Notes: generated by a model from the sequence alone, not told the origin. A stretch of DNA of 64,000 nt from Sipunculus nudus (GCA_026874595.1 CM049322.1:29079340-29143339), one strand, 5' to 3'; positions 20,840 through 34,689 are shown, counted from the first letter of the stretch. Numbers and translations are program-made.

Positions 20840-22063
20840 CAGTCGAACCTCTCATAGTGGGCACCTCTATAAAGTGGGCACCTCTATAAAGTGGGCACTT
20901 TTGGCCAGTCCCATTTTTTTCTTCCCTTTATTATGTTTAGCTAATGTGGGCACCTCTGTATTCTGTAAAGTGGGCACTTTTCCCGACCTAATGTCTGCAC
21001 TTTATCGATTTTCCCAACTGATGTGTTTTCCCAATTAAACTTTAGGAGCTTTATTTATTGTGAATTTTTAAATATTAGTAATCAGAATAACTGATATTAT
21101 ATATTTATATTTCAACTATTATTAGTATTAATGTTAATGTTCAAACAGATGAACATACGTCAGAGGGCTGTTACTGTCTGGTTACATAATCATGATAATA
21201 GCCTTCTTGACTCAAGCCTAGGCATGGAATACATGCATACTAATTAGACTTCTTTGATGTGCCTGCTCGGTATGGTTTGACCCCAGCCCAGACTTGCTGT
21301 TTCTGTGATGTTTATCGCCAGCAGTGAATGCACCACTCATTAGCCATACATACTGTACATACTGGACTGATAGTTATATCTTGATCTTACAGTTATTAGA
21401 CTTTCTTATTTCAATGAAGCAAAGAAACTGCTATAGTTAATACCATGATTAGATGCAATGCTAATTCACCCAATTACCTGGAACTGTAAGATAAAGTAAT
21501 AGGATTAAGTTCCCCTGTCTCAGTGCAATGTTTACTTTGCAGTTGCACTTTATGATAACACCAAACACTGGTTATTCGCATGCATTCTGTATCATATTCA
21601 CGGTTACTCTCCAGTTATAAAATATCAACCCAAGACTAAAATATAAAGGTGTAGCTTTTCACAGATTCTGAGAGTGGCTTGTCTAACAGAAAGTTTGTAG
21701 AACAGTATGGTATATCTTAGGATATATTAGGTAACCTTGGGATGGATTGGGTAAATCAAAATATTAGAAAGATTCTTGTAGATTATGTCCATCGATATAT
21801 GTTATAACATGCACACACACCAACACACATATATATTACCATTATATGTTTTACTTATTTATCTTTAGGTTTTTTTTAAAAATGGAAGAATGACCATGCA
21901 TCAAGTTAATGAAGTACTCTTATAACTGGTGCAACTATAGTAATATTTTACAGTAGGTGGCAGCACTAAATGGGCAGCTATTACCTCCATATAGTGGGCA
22001 CCTCTATAAAGTGGGCAGTTTGGCCCAGTCCCAGGGGGTGCCCACATTACAGAGGTTTGACTG
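20840..22063. mobile_element. 1.2-kb pogo/Tigger-like nonautonomous DNA transposon
   Basis: The left end is CAGTCGAACCTCTCATAGTG and the right end reads, in reverse complement, CAGTCAAACCTCTGTAATGT. TA flanks both (20838-20839, 22064-22065). Subterminal direct repeats of GTGGGCACCTCTATAAA are found at both ends (20865-21000 and 21970-22020). No transposase is encoded. Confidence 0.75.
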
Positions 22064-22639
22064 TACTTCTGCCTGAATCCTCTAGGAACTTTCTTTTCCT
22101 CCTGAAAGTCAGCCGTGGTTTTATTATTTAAAAGGGTGCTCTGTTTTCAAAATCAACACAATCTGAGGGGGAGTACACGTTTGTTAATGTAAATGATACC
22201 CCATCGGTATTACCTAAACTTTCCGGTATAAATGATTTTTGAACCTTGGAGTGTAAATCAGGCCTGTTAATGCGGCAGCTAACAATGACCCTGCCTCAGA
22301 CCATGGGTTGATGCAATTTACAATATTTCCCATTTGGGTATGAGCCACATTATAACAATCTGAACGGGAACGGATTGATGAGTACAAGGAAATATAACTT
22401 GCTTAATAATGGTGGGAAGGATCAAGGCACCGTAATATACTGATCTAGTCTATAAAAGTTACACTTCCGAGGAGCCACGGTGATAAACAGGTGTATCTGA
22501 CTGTAATTAACATACATATTTATTATTATAACGATGCATCCGCTGTTTTAGCCTGGCATCTAACCGCAGAATAATCAAATTGCAATATGTGCACCCTGGG
22601 ACCCTTGCATCTTTATCTAAAAATAACTCTTAGCCGTTT

Positions 22640-23035
22640 TATCCTTGAATCTATATTCTGAATCCAATAACCTTTGATAGTATTTGTCATTGATAGTGCA
22701 ATCTGAACCCCTGTATTTACCATGCATTATGAGCCGCTTTATCATTGAGAGTTTACTCTGAGTCCCTGTATCTACAACGCACTCTGAGCTCCTGTATCTA
22801 CAATGAGGGTTGAGCCCCTGTATCTACAACGTACTCTGAGCTCCTGTATCTACAAAGAGAGTTGAGCCCTTGGATCTACAGTGAGTTCTGAGCATCTGTA
22901 ACTACATTCAGATTTGAGGATCTGTATCTGCAACGCACTCCGAGTCCCTGGACCTTTTATGCATTCTGAGCCCATGTCTCTACAATGCACTCTGTATCTC
23001 CTATGCGTTCTGGACCCATGTCTCTACAAACACTA
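22640..23035. repeat. Degenerate tandem repeat of about 24-29 bp
   Basis: Repeated word CTGAGCYCCTGTATCTACAA with drift at both ends. The clearest block is about 22750-22880. Confidence 0.7.
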
Positions 23036-25732
23036 GACCCCAAGGACAGGATGGTGAATCCAGTCAAACAGAGCTGACATCCTCAGCGTGTCGTGGAGGG
23101 GATCAAGTCACCTGGCAACACTAGTCGAAGTACACTCGAGGTTGTGTACACGTCCTGAACAACACTAAGTTTTGTCTGGTGTACGAAGGCACACTATGTA
23201 ACTAACCTCGTCCTGTACAAGAACACGACATCACATAACATCCTCTAGTGTATATATACAGAAACTCGCGTCCTCCTTAACAAACACGCCTCAATGTTTT
23301 AACTTGGTTCACAATTCTTCATCAACAACCGTAATCTTTAATTCTCTGATTCTAAACTGTGTTCTTATTTATTCTAAATACAGTGCATTAGCCATTGAAC
23401 CTTAGATTTAACATATATCAGAATATGTAGCTCAAGTCGTTTTGACGATATTTGAGATGGTTTTGTCATTGTCAATTTTGTTACTTATTGGAAGATGACG
23501 ATACCTGATGCATGTGATGAGACAAGTCAATGAGCACAATCATTTTACGGATACTTTAGTTTCTCAGGAAGGACTGCCGCGTTTTCCCTAATATGCTGAA
23601 ACTACGGGTTAAGAACAGCTTACACTGATATGTTCATATTTTGAAATCAAAGAATGTTCCCTATATTGTAATAAGTAATGTTTTTAAGTTTAAAGAGGGT
23701 TGCTTTTTAATTCGTATTGTTTTTTTTTAATATTAATTCTATGCATTTTAACTTTATATCGACATTTCTCAGCCATTATTTGTACAGAATACATTAGTTT
23801 TAATTTAAAAAAAAACTTATCAAAATAAAGATTAGAAAAACGTTTTTACTAACAAAGATGTTGAGAACATCCTTGTTTCCATGTACACCATTTTACGCTG
23901 ATCAGATAAATCAGAAGTGATTCTCCTTCTGCTGGCAGCGAGAACCTAAACCAGTCTTTGTCTTATAGTAAATAAAAATGTACAGTGGACGGTATAGGTC
24001 ATCATACAGAATGTACGCGGGTAAGTCAAGTTTTCTGGCTTTGTGCAGTTCAAGAGGCGAAAACAGTTTATCAGGAGATTACAGGAGGGTTATCTCATGA
24101 ATGATATGTTATTAGCCATTACTTTGCTAAAAACAAGGATCGTAGCCAATGGAAATCACAACGATGATATAAGTAGGTAAGCACCTGAATGAATGGAATG
24201 ATCAGTAATTCCTTCATTACTGTATCAAACACCACAGCTTTTGACTCCATCATTAAAACTACATAACACTTGTAACCCTTTTAAACGTTTCCTTGTCCTT
24301 TATATCCCACAGGAGGAAGCATGAACTCTTTCTGCCGATTAAACATAGCACATCATGAAAAATCACTTGTCTAGTTACACTTTTACCGAATTCATCAAGT
24401 TACATGTATGTGTGTATAAGTGTATACAATATCAACACATCACATATTTTAAAGCTTTCCATGCTATGGCACTATATTCAGAACTATTATTTCATGTTAT
24501 GAGTTTTTTTTAAATATTCGAGTTTTTCATTTGTGCTCCCTGTATTGCGCGTATGCGAAGCCCATCCTTCACAGAAAAAGTCTGACCAACTACCATCTTG
24601 CTTCCCGTGCATGGAGTAGTGACCTTACTTATCTTGACTTTGTAAATTTCCCCCTTTTTTTGTACTGATTAAATAAATCATTGAATTCATGTAATTTTAA
24701 GGTAACTGCATGGGCAACGGACAGCAGAACCCTCTGATACAAACAATGCATTCCTCATTGAATTACCAAGCCATAAAATGATCCAACTTCAATGGTCGTG
24801 TTTGCGCAGATGTTTGTGTTCATCAGCTGCTAATAGCCTTAGTGGAACAATAAAATCTTAATCGGGTGTTGCCCGACTGTTGTACGATGAGAAGAAGAAT
24901 TTATTGTAGAATGGCCTTGTGGGTCATGGTACAAATATAAAAAATACAACACTGGACCTGCTTATATACATATAATATTAACATGTAATAATGGTGGTGG
25001 TATCTGTTGTTGTGATGTTTATGCCCATAAAATTACTCTGTCATGTCGAGTTTTTTTTTTTTAATTTGTTTACCTGCAATAAATATTTCGCAACATTCAG
25101 TTCAACCTTAGAAGAATGGGCTTTTAATAATTTAATTTAACCATGTGTGTTTTCGGATTTTCTTTTAAAGATGAAAAAATAATTTCTTTATTTATGATAT
25201 ATGAAGCAATAAAATAAAACATGGATCTAGTATTTAACTTCATCTTGATTTCACATTTTTACTGACCCTCATTTCTTTGAGTACATTATTTCTCCTTCCA
25301 ATTTCAATTTCATAACAACGGTCTTCAAGTCTAAATTTTGATAAAAAACATGTCTGTATACAAATGCCATATTATATAAATATTTTTCTAGTTCTTTTGT
25401 TGATTTAATTTCACTATATATACTGAGCTTAGATGTAACATCTAAATGATAGATAACATTTCTTGTTGGCTATCGTCTTTGATCCTCTGTACATACATAC
25501 TCATACATATTTTTCTATCATCAACGCCTTGTTCTAACTACACAAACTAAAACCACATCTGTTCAACTGTTATTTTTGTATTTGTACTTTTTGCATATAT
25601 ATACAAATTCCTGTCTCTAATCAATTAGTTCTCCGAACACATTCGCCGCATATTCTTCTGTTACTCATAAATTACCTGCGTAACATGGTCCTAGTTGATA
25701 AATTTGATATAGGTTCAGATACTGATATTGGG

Positions 25733-25805
25733 GCCTATACAGCTGAGTGGTAAAACGCTCGGCTCTCTCCGCTGGCGAGTTAAGTTCAAACCGACCACAC
25801 AATGT
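25733..25805 (+). mobile_element. Degenerate tRNA-like sequence (possible SINE head)
   Basis: CAGCTGAGTGGTAAAACGCT resembles an A-box region and GAGTTAAGTTCAAACC a B box. The arms do not pair well enough for a functional tRNA. Confidence 0.3.
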
Positions 25806-26339
25806 CCACATTTAAAATAACTCTATTTGCAAAAAGTAACACGATGTACAAATATTTATAAAAGTATATAAAAGTACAGTGCTAATGTAATTTCAATTGA
25901 AAAAATTTTGGCTTAAGGAAGTTACTAAATATGTTATTCTCTATAGTTAATTCGTATCAATACTAATATTGTAAGTTTTAACGTGAAAGTGTTGAATTAA
26001 ACTTACACTTAAATTCACACGTGATTCTGATATCATGGATTTTCCAAAGGATGAATGATTCATGGTTTGGAGTAGCCCTTTATTAATTTAATCTGATATT
26101 TAATAATGCGTGGTGATAGAAAATAGATATTACAAATAATTTATCAGAATTAAGATTAGGTATGTTTAAATACTGTTGATCAAATGGATATCCGCATCTG
26201 GGCTGATACAAGTCAGTTTCTGTGATTCGTGTCAGGGGTATAAATTGGTCTGGAGGGGTATAAAACAGCCTAGGCCGGAATATACCCCGGGGTATAATCT
26301 GGCCTAAGCTCAAATATACCCGGGTATAAACTGGGCAGG

Positions 26340-26465
26340 GGGTATAATCTGGCCTGTTACACCGGGTTGTTGCCCGTCCAAGGTTCGGAGATTTCTCCGG
26401 GTCGTCCGTTTCCTCAACCCTTACCGACTACCGAGCGCCAACAACCATCATGGAGTCATGGGGAG
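26340..26465 (+). mobile_element. SINE-like core fragment
   Basis: The run TTTCTCCGGGTCGTCCGTTT, then CCTCAACC and CCGAGCGCC, resembles a conserved block often seen in bivalve short interspersed repeats. Recognised by eye only. Confidence 0.3.
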
Positions 26466-28384
26466 TGCCTCGTTTTAGTTATTTTAAATAGTTGTACAAT
26501 CCATATAAAATAAATAATATATATACATATGTGTGTGTGTGTGTGTTCAGAATGGATGAGAACCTGGCTGGGAGTAAAGAGTTAGCATTTGTGAATATAT
26601 GTACATCATCCTTGATGACGTTCCTAAATCCAGATCATATTCCGGATCCACCGATTAGTCATCGCCCATTCCCGAAATGCAATGAAAACTTCATGAGATT
26701 CTGTGAGTTATTTTATGGACGGGGAGGACCGCACAACCCTCCTGGCGGTGGCAGGAATCCTGGCCGTTCCCTTTAAAGTTAGCGTAGAAGTGAGGCACTG
26801 AACGGAGTTACAGTTGATGTTGGTGAGCAAAGAAGCCCTTTTCCGCAGGATGGGGCTTTACTGGTTCTTTATCTCTTTCTTTTTTCTCAGATTCTTGCTG
26901 GCCTCCGGACAGGGACAAATAAATGACGAAGGCACAGCTTCTAGGAAACATTCCGATAAAAAGGTTAAATATCTATGAAATGGGTAAAATTGATATAAAA
27001 TTTGTAAGGTCTTCTTGTGATTCCTGCAATTTGTTCAGATACATATTGTGGGCACAAACGCACACACAGAGAAAAAGTAAAATACAAAACCATTAAAAGG
27101 CAGGGATCAGAAGAAAATTATTTACCACATGGATATTTTAATATTCTTATTCACTGCTTTGTTTTTCCTCATGGTATTTACCTTAATATTGGAATGTACC
27201 AAGGCCAACCTAATTTATAACAACCTTGACTTGTCAGATCAACATATGTAAACAATCAACATGTAATGGGTATACTCTTTAAGAGTGTCTAATTCCAGTG
27301 AAAGTCAACAAAAAGCATTCGATCAAACAACCCTCCCTTTCATGTGGCCACGTTTACAGTGTCCATTATGAACACACTCCACGACAGAATGGATTATAAC
27401 AACTACAAAGGGACCATGTTTGATCATCCGAGGGCTAAACAAAGTCAGTGACGCGGATTACTAAAACACTGACGTGTATTTGTTTGCGACATCACTCACG
27501 AAGTAACACCACGACGTATCGCTTCTACACTCGACCTTGGCCGTCAGGTCAAGAAGCGCCTTCTCTTGTATTGCTGTAATATCATATAAGCATGTGAAGT
27601 TTAATTCTTGAAATAAACAACTGCGCTTTGATCTGCATGGGCTACTGGGGGAACGAAACGCAACTGAAACCAAAGACATTTTTAGACAATGAAAGTATTG
27701 CGAACGGTACACGTTTACGATGCCGTATTAAATAAACAAGTGACACTTGTCACAAATGTTCAATGCTCTTAATTTTCTGTATTTTTATAGCAAATTAAGT
27801 GTCATATATGCTCTTTTAATTTCTTTCGCATGGTTGTATATTTGTAACGTTGTCTCTAGTATGAATGCTAATTAAGAGTGGGTTTTACAGTCATAATTTA
27901 TAAATCTATTAATATACCTCGGTCTATCAACAAGAAAATAGGTTTTAGGCCTGTTTAGATCAAAACACTCTGCCAGGGACCCTAGTTCTTGTTTTAATGG
28001 AAAGGAAGCTTTGTATTTCAACAAACTCATGCTTATGAACATGTATGCATGAGAGGGTACACTACGCCTCGTCTTTCGTCTGTCAATATATAAAGCAAAA
28101 ACAAAGACGCAGGATTAATAACTGGACAAAAATAGGACACAATGAACACGTCAGGTAATGGACACGATAAAACAAATAATCATGTGACATGTTCAGTCTG
28201 AACTAAACGTTGTCATATTTATTCTGGACATTGGACTGAGCACCAAGCAGACAGTGTCACACTTAAAATAATTTAAGTCACATAATAAAAATAAATGTGA
28301 AAAGACAAAGGAGCTTCAACTCTGTGCGGGACATCTGTATTAACATATAGCTTGGTAAGTACTACGTGAAAATATAATTATGAT

Positions 28385-28669
28385 CAGGGGCGTCAAAGGG
28401 GGGGGGGGGGGTGTAAATACCCACCACTTTTAACGGGGGGGGGGGGGGGTCAATGTAATCATCCCCCCCCCGATATTCAGATAATAATATCCATATATTT
28501 GAAATGAAATATATTAATAATTAGAATTATAGGCTTTAGTTTACTATGGAATGTTATATATCTCATACTGGTTTAGAATTACCATATACTCTAAACATAC
28601 TAACTTTTTAAAACCGTAGGTCTATACTAAATTGTAAATTTTTTAAATATGTCACTCAATACAATAAAC

Positions 28670-28709
<40 letters not shown>

Positions 28710-28819
28710 TGTGTGTGTTTATAAAAAAAGGTCCCAATTTTGGATACCCCCCCCCCCCTCGCCCCAACACTTGAGAGTCATCCCTTCCCCCCACCCTTGA
28801 AGAAAAATTGACGCCACTG
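28385..28819. mobile_element. hAT-type MITE with perfect 8-bp target duplication
   Basis: Terminal inverted repeats are CAGGGGCGTCAA and CAGTGGCGTCAA (reverse complement of the right end). The 8 bp ATTATGAT is present on both sides (28377-28384 and 28820-28827), which fits hAT insertion. Inside are G runs (about 28398-28412 and 28436-28449), C runs and a (TA)n tract (28675-28706). Confidence 0.8.
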
Positions 28820-28827
28820 ATTATGAT

Positions 28828-30691
28828 CTGGTAAGGGTACATCACTGCGGGGTTCCTGCATAAATATTACCAAGTATTAAGTAAAATAAAAGTAAACCGA
28901 GCTTTTGGAAGCTGAGAAGAGCACGCAGTTTAAATGGTTATGTCGTCGTTAGTGTGGCGTGACGGGTTTGGCAGGCGGTAAACAGGTTGAACTGATGTTA
29001 TTGTCAATACACATTAGTAAGGTAAACATCCAGTACGCACCAATCGGTCGCTGATCCGTGTATACTTATACTGCACTGTTTGCATAATATGAAACAACGT
29101 ATCATTTTTACCCGTGTACGAGCTTCCTGTAATGACCGAGTCGTGTGTACATACACTTATATTTCGTAAATATAAATTCGACCGTTTCTGATTCAGCAGA
29201 TCTGATGTTCTCAATAAAATCAGTATGTCTACTAATTGTGTTTCAGAAAAGTATTTTTAGAGGAAATATAAATTTACTAAAACACCTGACACGGTTATTC
29301 AGAATACATGAGCCTGTATACAGGTAATGTGGTACAAATGCTACTAAAAAATGAAAAAAAAATATTTTGGCTTGTGATATTTATGCATGTTTTCCTAAAG
29401 AAATCCTCATTAGTACTGATTTGCAACCCGGTGATCCCCTTCAATGGTTCCGCTTCGTCTCGTAGCAAGCAGAATTTAAAAGGAGGTCTCACCAGCAATT
29501 GTTTTTATGTGAAGTAAAACTTTCAAGTTTTAAGTTTATACATTATCTGCTAACGAATGGTCGGAATGAATCTATTCTCTATTTTTACATATACGATAAA
29601 ACTTCTCAGACATAGAGAGCCAATAAAGATGCAGCAGGAAACACACTGGCAATATATGTTTGAATGAAAACCATTATGCCATTTTCGACAATTACAACCA
29701 AGAAAATCTCGACTGGGGGTACATTTACATAAATATATGTGCGTATGAGAAACGGGGTATTCGGCCGCAACCGCATTTAGGTAACTACAGAGTAAATAAA
29801 CAGCAAAACCAAAATGCTGTCTTTATCATGGTACCACGCCGTGACCCAATAATATACTTACATTTCTGTTTAAGCTACGATCATAGGGCTTTGTAATTGA
29901 TATGTTAGGTAAGAATATAATACTATTAACGAAAAATAGCTTTTGTATGGTTTAGCTTCAACTGGGCGTTTCAACTGGCCACCCAGATGTCAACTGACCT
30001 TGGTACACCGTGTTCCTTTCAACAGTTTGTGCACGGAGCCCCCTGTTACCTCACGAGGAGACATATTTTTGTACACCGGAAACTATAATTATGTACAACA
30101 CACGGAACTGTAGACGCTGCTATGAAGGGCCATATATGGAAACATAGACTCCGTGTGTAGGACAGTATATCCTAATTAGAGGTCTTATCAGACAGTGTTA
30201 GGTGTATCGCCTTCCGTGAGAATCGTAGCTTCTGTCCAATGTGTTTCATAAATATACATGTATGTTTGTATGGCGTGTGTTCCAGCTTGGAGATAATGTG
30301 TGTATCACTCTAGATTTCTCAGGAAACTTGGACGTTAATTACTACTGTATATTATTAAATACATGACCGGTTATTATTTTCTTGTTCCTTGAACTCCCAT
30401 GTTACAGGCCTACATTCTTACATCCTATCCAATGTTGCAAGGTTCTTTAGCAAATATTTTTTCACCAGATCTAACATTAATAGTTAATACATGCAACACC
30501 TGTATGTCAAATTCAGCTGAGCGTCATGGTCCTTTGGCCACTTATTTTTTTTATGTTTATTAATCAGCACGTTTTACTCTCACGTTTAGTTCCACCACCG
30601 TTTTAATTCTCAGGTTATACTCTTTACGGACACACGTGTGTTTAAAACATTGACACAATATAGCTCGGAGAAAAAGGTTCATTCCTTCATA

Positions 30692-30756
<65 letters not shown>

Positions 30757-31320
30757 CATACATATACATGAGAGAGAGAAAGAGAGAGAGAGGGAGGTTG
30801 GATTTTGCGGGACGCGATATTAGCCATTGCTAGTGAGTAGACAGAGGTTATACTGACTGGGCTGATTTAATTGATAACGGGATTCTAATGGGGTAACAGC
30901 TCGTCCATGGCATATGATACAAATACACCACGAGAGTTCATGTTTCACTTGGTTCAACTGTCAAACATACCTGCACGAGTGAGGGTGTTACGGGTTAGTA
31001 TGAACACGATTTGACGCGTATGTTTAGTATCGCCCGTGATCCCGTAGACAAATTGATCATTGTAATTCTAGCAGGGCACGGGGGAGTGCCGCTGTGGCCG
31101 GGATGAATGCACGAGGAAGGTTGTAAAACTATAAACACCGCACAGTCAATATACAAACGACCAGAGTCTCGGGTTGTGTTGGTTTTGTTTTTGTTTGTCG
31201 ACGCAGTAGGTCAAATCAGATTACCGCTGTGTGAATCCTGATCTGGGTTACTCAAAGACGGCGTACAAGGTTATACAGGTTAAAGTCTTAAATCCACAAC
31301 AGTAAGGTTCTTGTATCATC
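28828..31320. other. Noncoding stretch, nothing recognised except the microsatellite
   Basis: Short overlapping frames on both strands only. No family match by eye. Confidence 0.4.
30699..30795. repeat. (TA)n then (GA)n microsatellite
   Basis: Pure (TA) 30699-30750, then an imperfect (GA) run from about 30768. Confidence 0.95.
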
Positions 31321-31735
31321 GCCAGCCCGAACTGAGCGCTAGCAATGATGCACGGATCATCCGCACAGTCACAGCCCGAACTGGGCGCTAGTTATGATGC
31401 ACGGATCATCCGCACAGCCACAGCCTGAAGTGAGCGCTAGTAATGATGCACGGATCATCTGCACAGTCACAGCCCGAACTGAGCGCTAGTAATGATGCAC
31501 GGATGATCCGCTCAGTCACAGCCTGAAGTGAGCGCTAGTAATGATGCACGGATCATCCGCACAGTCAAGCCCGAACTGGGCGCTAGTAATGATGCACGGA
31601 TCATCCGCACAGTCACAGCCTGAAGTGAGCGCTAGTAATGATGCACGGATCATCCGCACAGTCACAGCCCGAACTGAGCGCTAGTAATGATGCACGGATC
31701 ATTCGCACAGTCACAGTCCGAACAGAGCGCCATAA
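31321..31735. repeat. 49-bp satellite array, block 1 (about 8 units)
   Basis: Unit AGCCCGAACTGAGCGCTAGT, then AATGATGCAC, then GGATCATCCGCACAGTCAC, 49 bp, nearly homogeneous. Each unit contains the dyad CGGAT-C-ATCCG and the palindrome AGCGCT. Confidence 0.9.
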
Positions 31736-32344
31736 AAAGCGTTAACCGCATCCGCTTTAAATGTCCGTTCTCCGTATCCCTTTAAACCAACATGGACATT
31801 ATAATATATGTTGAGCATGACAAATACCTCGATAATAAGTTGCACTCCTCCGATTTTGCAATTAACTCTTAACTTGAATGCTCGTCGAGGATTTAATTTT
31901 ATGACGTAACATTGGGAAAGTCTTCACTTGACTTCCACCATGCCATGTGCTTTCACAAATCTATCAAGCGTTAAGAACCTAATTGTAGGGTTAATACAGT
32001 AAGGAAGAACCCTATGTCATGCATCTTATACCATGACATGAAAAAGTGACATTGTCTTGGATGCAACAAATGTGACCTGTAAACAGATTTGAGCATTAAG
32101 AACAGTGGGTTGGAAACTGTTGTGAGAAGAGGGTTCATAAATACAACTGAAACATAATTATTGGTTATATTTTTACTTAAATATCATTTAGTTTTAAAGA
32201 CAGGTTTAACTGAAAGGACAGCATTATGTTGATTTAGTGACTGAATGTGTCACGTGTTGCCGCATGGTTGCCTGCCGTCCAGTGCATGTTTTAACACAAA
32301 CGATGCACGCATAAACAATAACCGCTGGCATGTGTCACTAGTTT

Positions 32345-34030
32345 ATCAACACCACCCCAATCCGATCTGAGCGCCTTAATGATGAACGAGTCACCCGCAA
32401 TATCACAGTAATGATTGACGGATCTGAGATGTAGATCTGAGCATCATTAACGATGAACCATTCGTCCGCATAGTCACAGCGTGAACTGAGCACCAATAAT
32501 GATAAACGGATCAACCGCACAACCTCAGTCCTAACTGAGCGCTAGTAATGACGAACGGATCATCCGCACAGTCTCAGTTCTTACTGAGCTCAAGTGCTGA
32601 TGAACGGATCATCAGCAACGTCTATGTCCTAACTAGGCGCAGTAATAATAGACGGATCATCCGCACAGTCCAACAAGAAGTAAGGCCAGTAATGACGAAC
32701 GGATCATCGCAGTTCCGCTCAGTCACAGCCCTTAATCGATCCTGTAATGATGAACGGATCATGCGCACAGCCTCAGTCCTAACTGAGCGCCAGTAATGAT
32801 GAACGGATCAAAGCACAGTCACAGCCCTAATTGAGCGCCAGTAGTGATGAACGGATCATCCGCACAGCCTCAGTCCTAACTGAGCGCCAGTAATGATGAA
32901 CGGATCATCCTCACAGCCTCAATCCTAAATGAGCGCTAGTAATGATAAACGGATCATCGGCACAGTCACAGCCCTAACTGAGCGCCAGTAAGTTGAACTG
33001 ATCATCCGCACAGTCTCAGTCCTTACTGAGCCCAAGTGCTGATGAACGGATCATCAGCAAAGTCTATGTCCTAACTAAGCGCCAATAATAATGGACGGAT
33101 CAGCCGCACAGTCACAGCCAGAAGTAAGGCCAGTAAAGACGAACGGATCATCGCAGTCCCCAACAGTCACAGCCCTAACTCAGCGCCAGTAATGATGAAC
33201 GGATCAAACGCACAGCCTCAGTCTTGACTGAGCGCCAGTAATGATGAACGGATCATCCGCGCAGTTTCAGTCCTGAGTGCAGTGATAATGAACGGATCAT
33301 CCACACAGTCACAGCCCTTACTCAACACCAGTAATGATGTACGGAACATCCGCATATCCTCAGTCGTAACTGAGCGCTAGCAATGATGATCGGATCATCC
33401 GCACAGTCACAGCTCTAACTGAGCGCCAGTAATGATAAACGGATCATCCGCACAGTCTCAGTTCTAACTGAGCGCCAGTAATGATGAACGGATCATCGGC
33501 TTAGTCTCAGTGCCAGTAATGATGGACGGAACATCCGCACAGTCACAGCGAGAAGTGAGCGCCGGAAATGATGAACGGATCACCCCTAAAGTCACAGCCC
33601 TATCTGAGCGCCAGTAATGATGAATGAATCATCCGCACAGTTTCAGTCCCAACTGAACGCCAGTAATGATGAACGGATCATACGCACTGTTTCAGTTCTG
33701 AGCGCCAGTAATGATGAACGGATCTTCCACACAGTCACAGCCCTAACTGAGCCCCAATAATAATGAACGGATCATCCGCACAGTCTCAGTACTAACTGAG
33801 CACGATTTATGATGAACGAATCATCCGCAAAGTCTCAGTCCTAACTTAGCACCAGTAATGATGAACGGATCATCCGCTAAGTCCCAATATTAACTGAGCG
33901 CTAGTAATGATGAACGGATCATCCGCAGAGTCTCAATCTTAACTGAGCGCTAGTTATGATGAACGGATCATCCGCATCGTTTCAGTCCTTACTGAGCGCC
34001 AGTAATGATGAACGGATCATCCACTGTGCC
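32345..34030. repeat. 49-bp satellite array, block 2 (about 34 units, diverged)
   Basis: Same unit as 31321-31735 with GAACGGATC in place of GCACGGATC and mainly GAGCGCCAGT. Many small indels make it older or less homogenised. Open frames in the block are repeat artefacts. The 600 bp between the two blocks is not repetitive. Confidence 0.9.
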
Positions 34031-34689
34031 ACAGCAGTGTCCCTTACTTCATTCATCTCTTTATTTCGTTATGGATTTTGAAAAAAATGTACAATTCCAT
34101 CATTTGCTCACTCTGTATTTAAGATTCATCGACATGTCTTGTACAGTGAGCCTGATAACAAGGATAACAAGGGTTCTACTTGTTTCTCTATATACGTCTC
34201 TTTGTGTTTTCACTCTTCTGCTTGTAGTTAATATTAATGTTATACGTGTCTTTCATGTAGCACCTGCTGAACTTCTCTTCATGATTACGGATATATCTAT
34301 AACAATGGATACATTTCTCCACTCATTATGTAAACACTTATCGCTCGCCCGTGTAATAAGAATGTAGATCTGAAGACGCCAGAAATTCCTCTCCATATCA
34401 AACACAAGGTCTCAGGATCTACCAGTGTAAACAAGCCATGTGACATACAACAACGATGACTTTGTTTATGAAAATGAAAAATCTGAAACTTTTTAATGGT
34501 ATAAAAATTGAAAAGTTACACGTGAACGTTACAAATCCAACCTTAACGCACCCTCGCACACTCTGTGCACGTCCCTCCGGTACTATAGTTTATGAATTAC
34601 AGTCTACAATCATACCATACCTCTCGCCGGTATACAGGCGAAACCAACTGGATTTAAACATCACATATCTTCATCTCATGAAATCCAGT

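Larger units (their letters stand above)
23036..28376. other. Long noncoding stretch with scattered repeat remnants
   Basis: Apart from the SINE-like pieces near 25.7 and 26.4 kb and the palindromes at 26281-26328, I see no exon set, RNA gene or intact element. The 94-codon frame at 26492-26776 is not supported by any domain. Confidence 0.4.

Noticed and set aside
20655-21038. 127-codon plus-strand frame
   Set aside because: It spans the junction of two transposons and their inverted repeats; composition is non-coding.
26492-26776. 94-codon open frame following a (GT)n run, with an acceptor-like ttcag
   Set aside because: Only the last part is non-repetitive, the protein matches nothing I recognise, and no partner exons are visible.
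32548-32796. 82-codon frame with repeated TNGSS...DERI words
   Set aside because: Translation of the 49-bp satellite; frame breaks with each indel.
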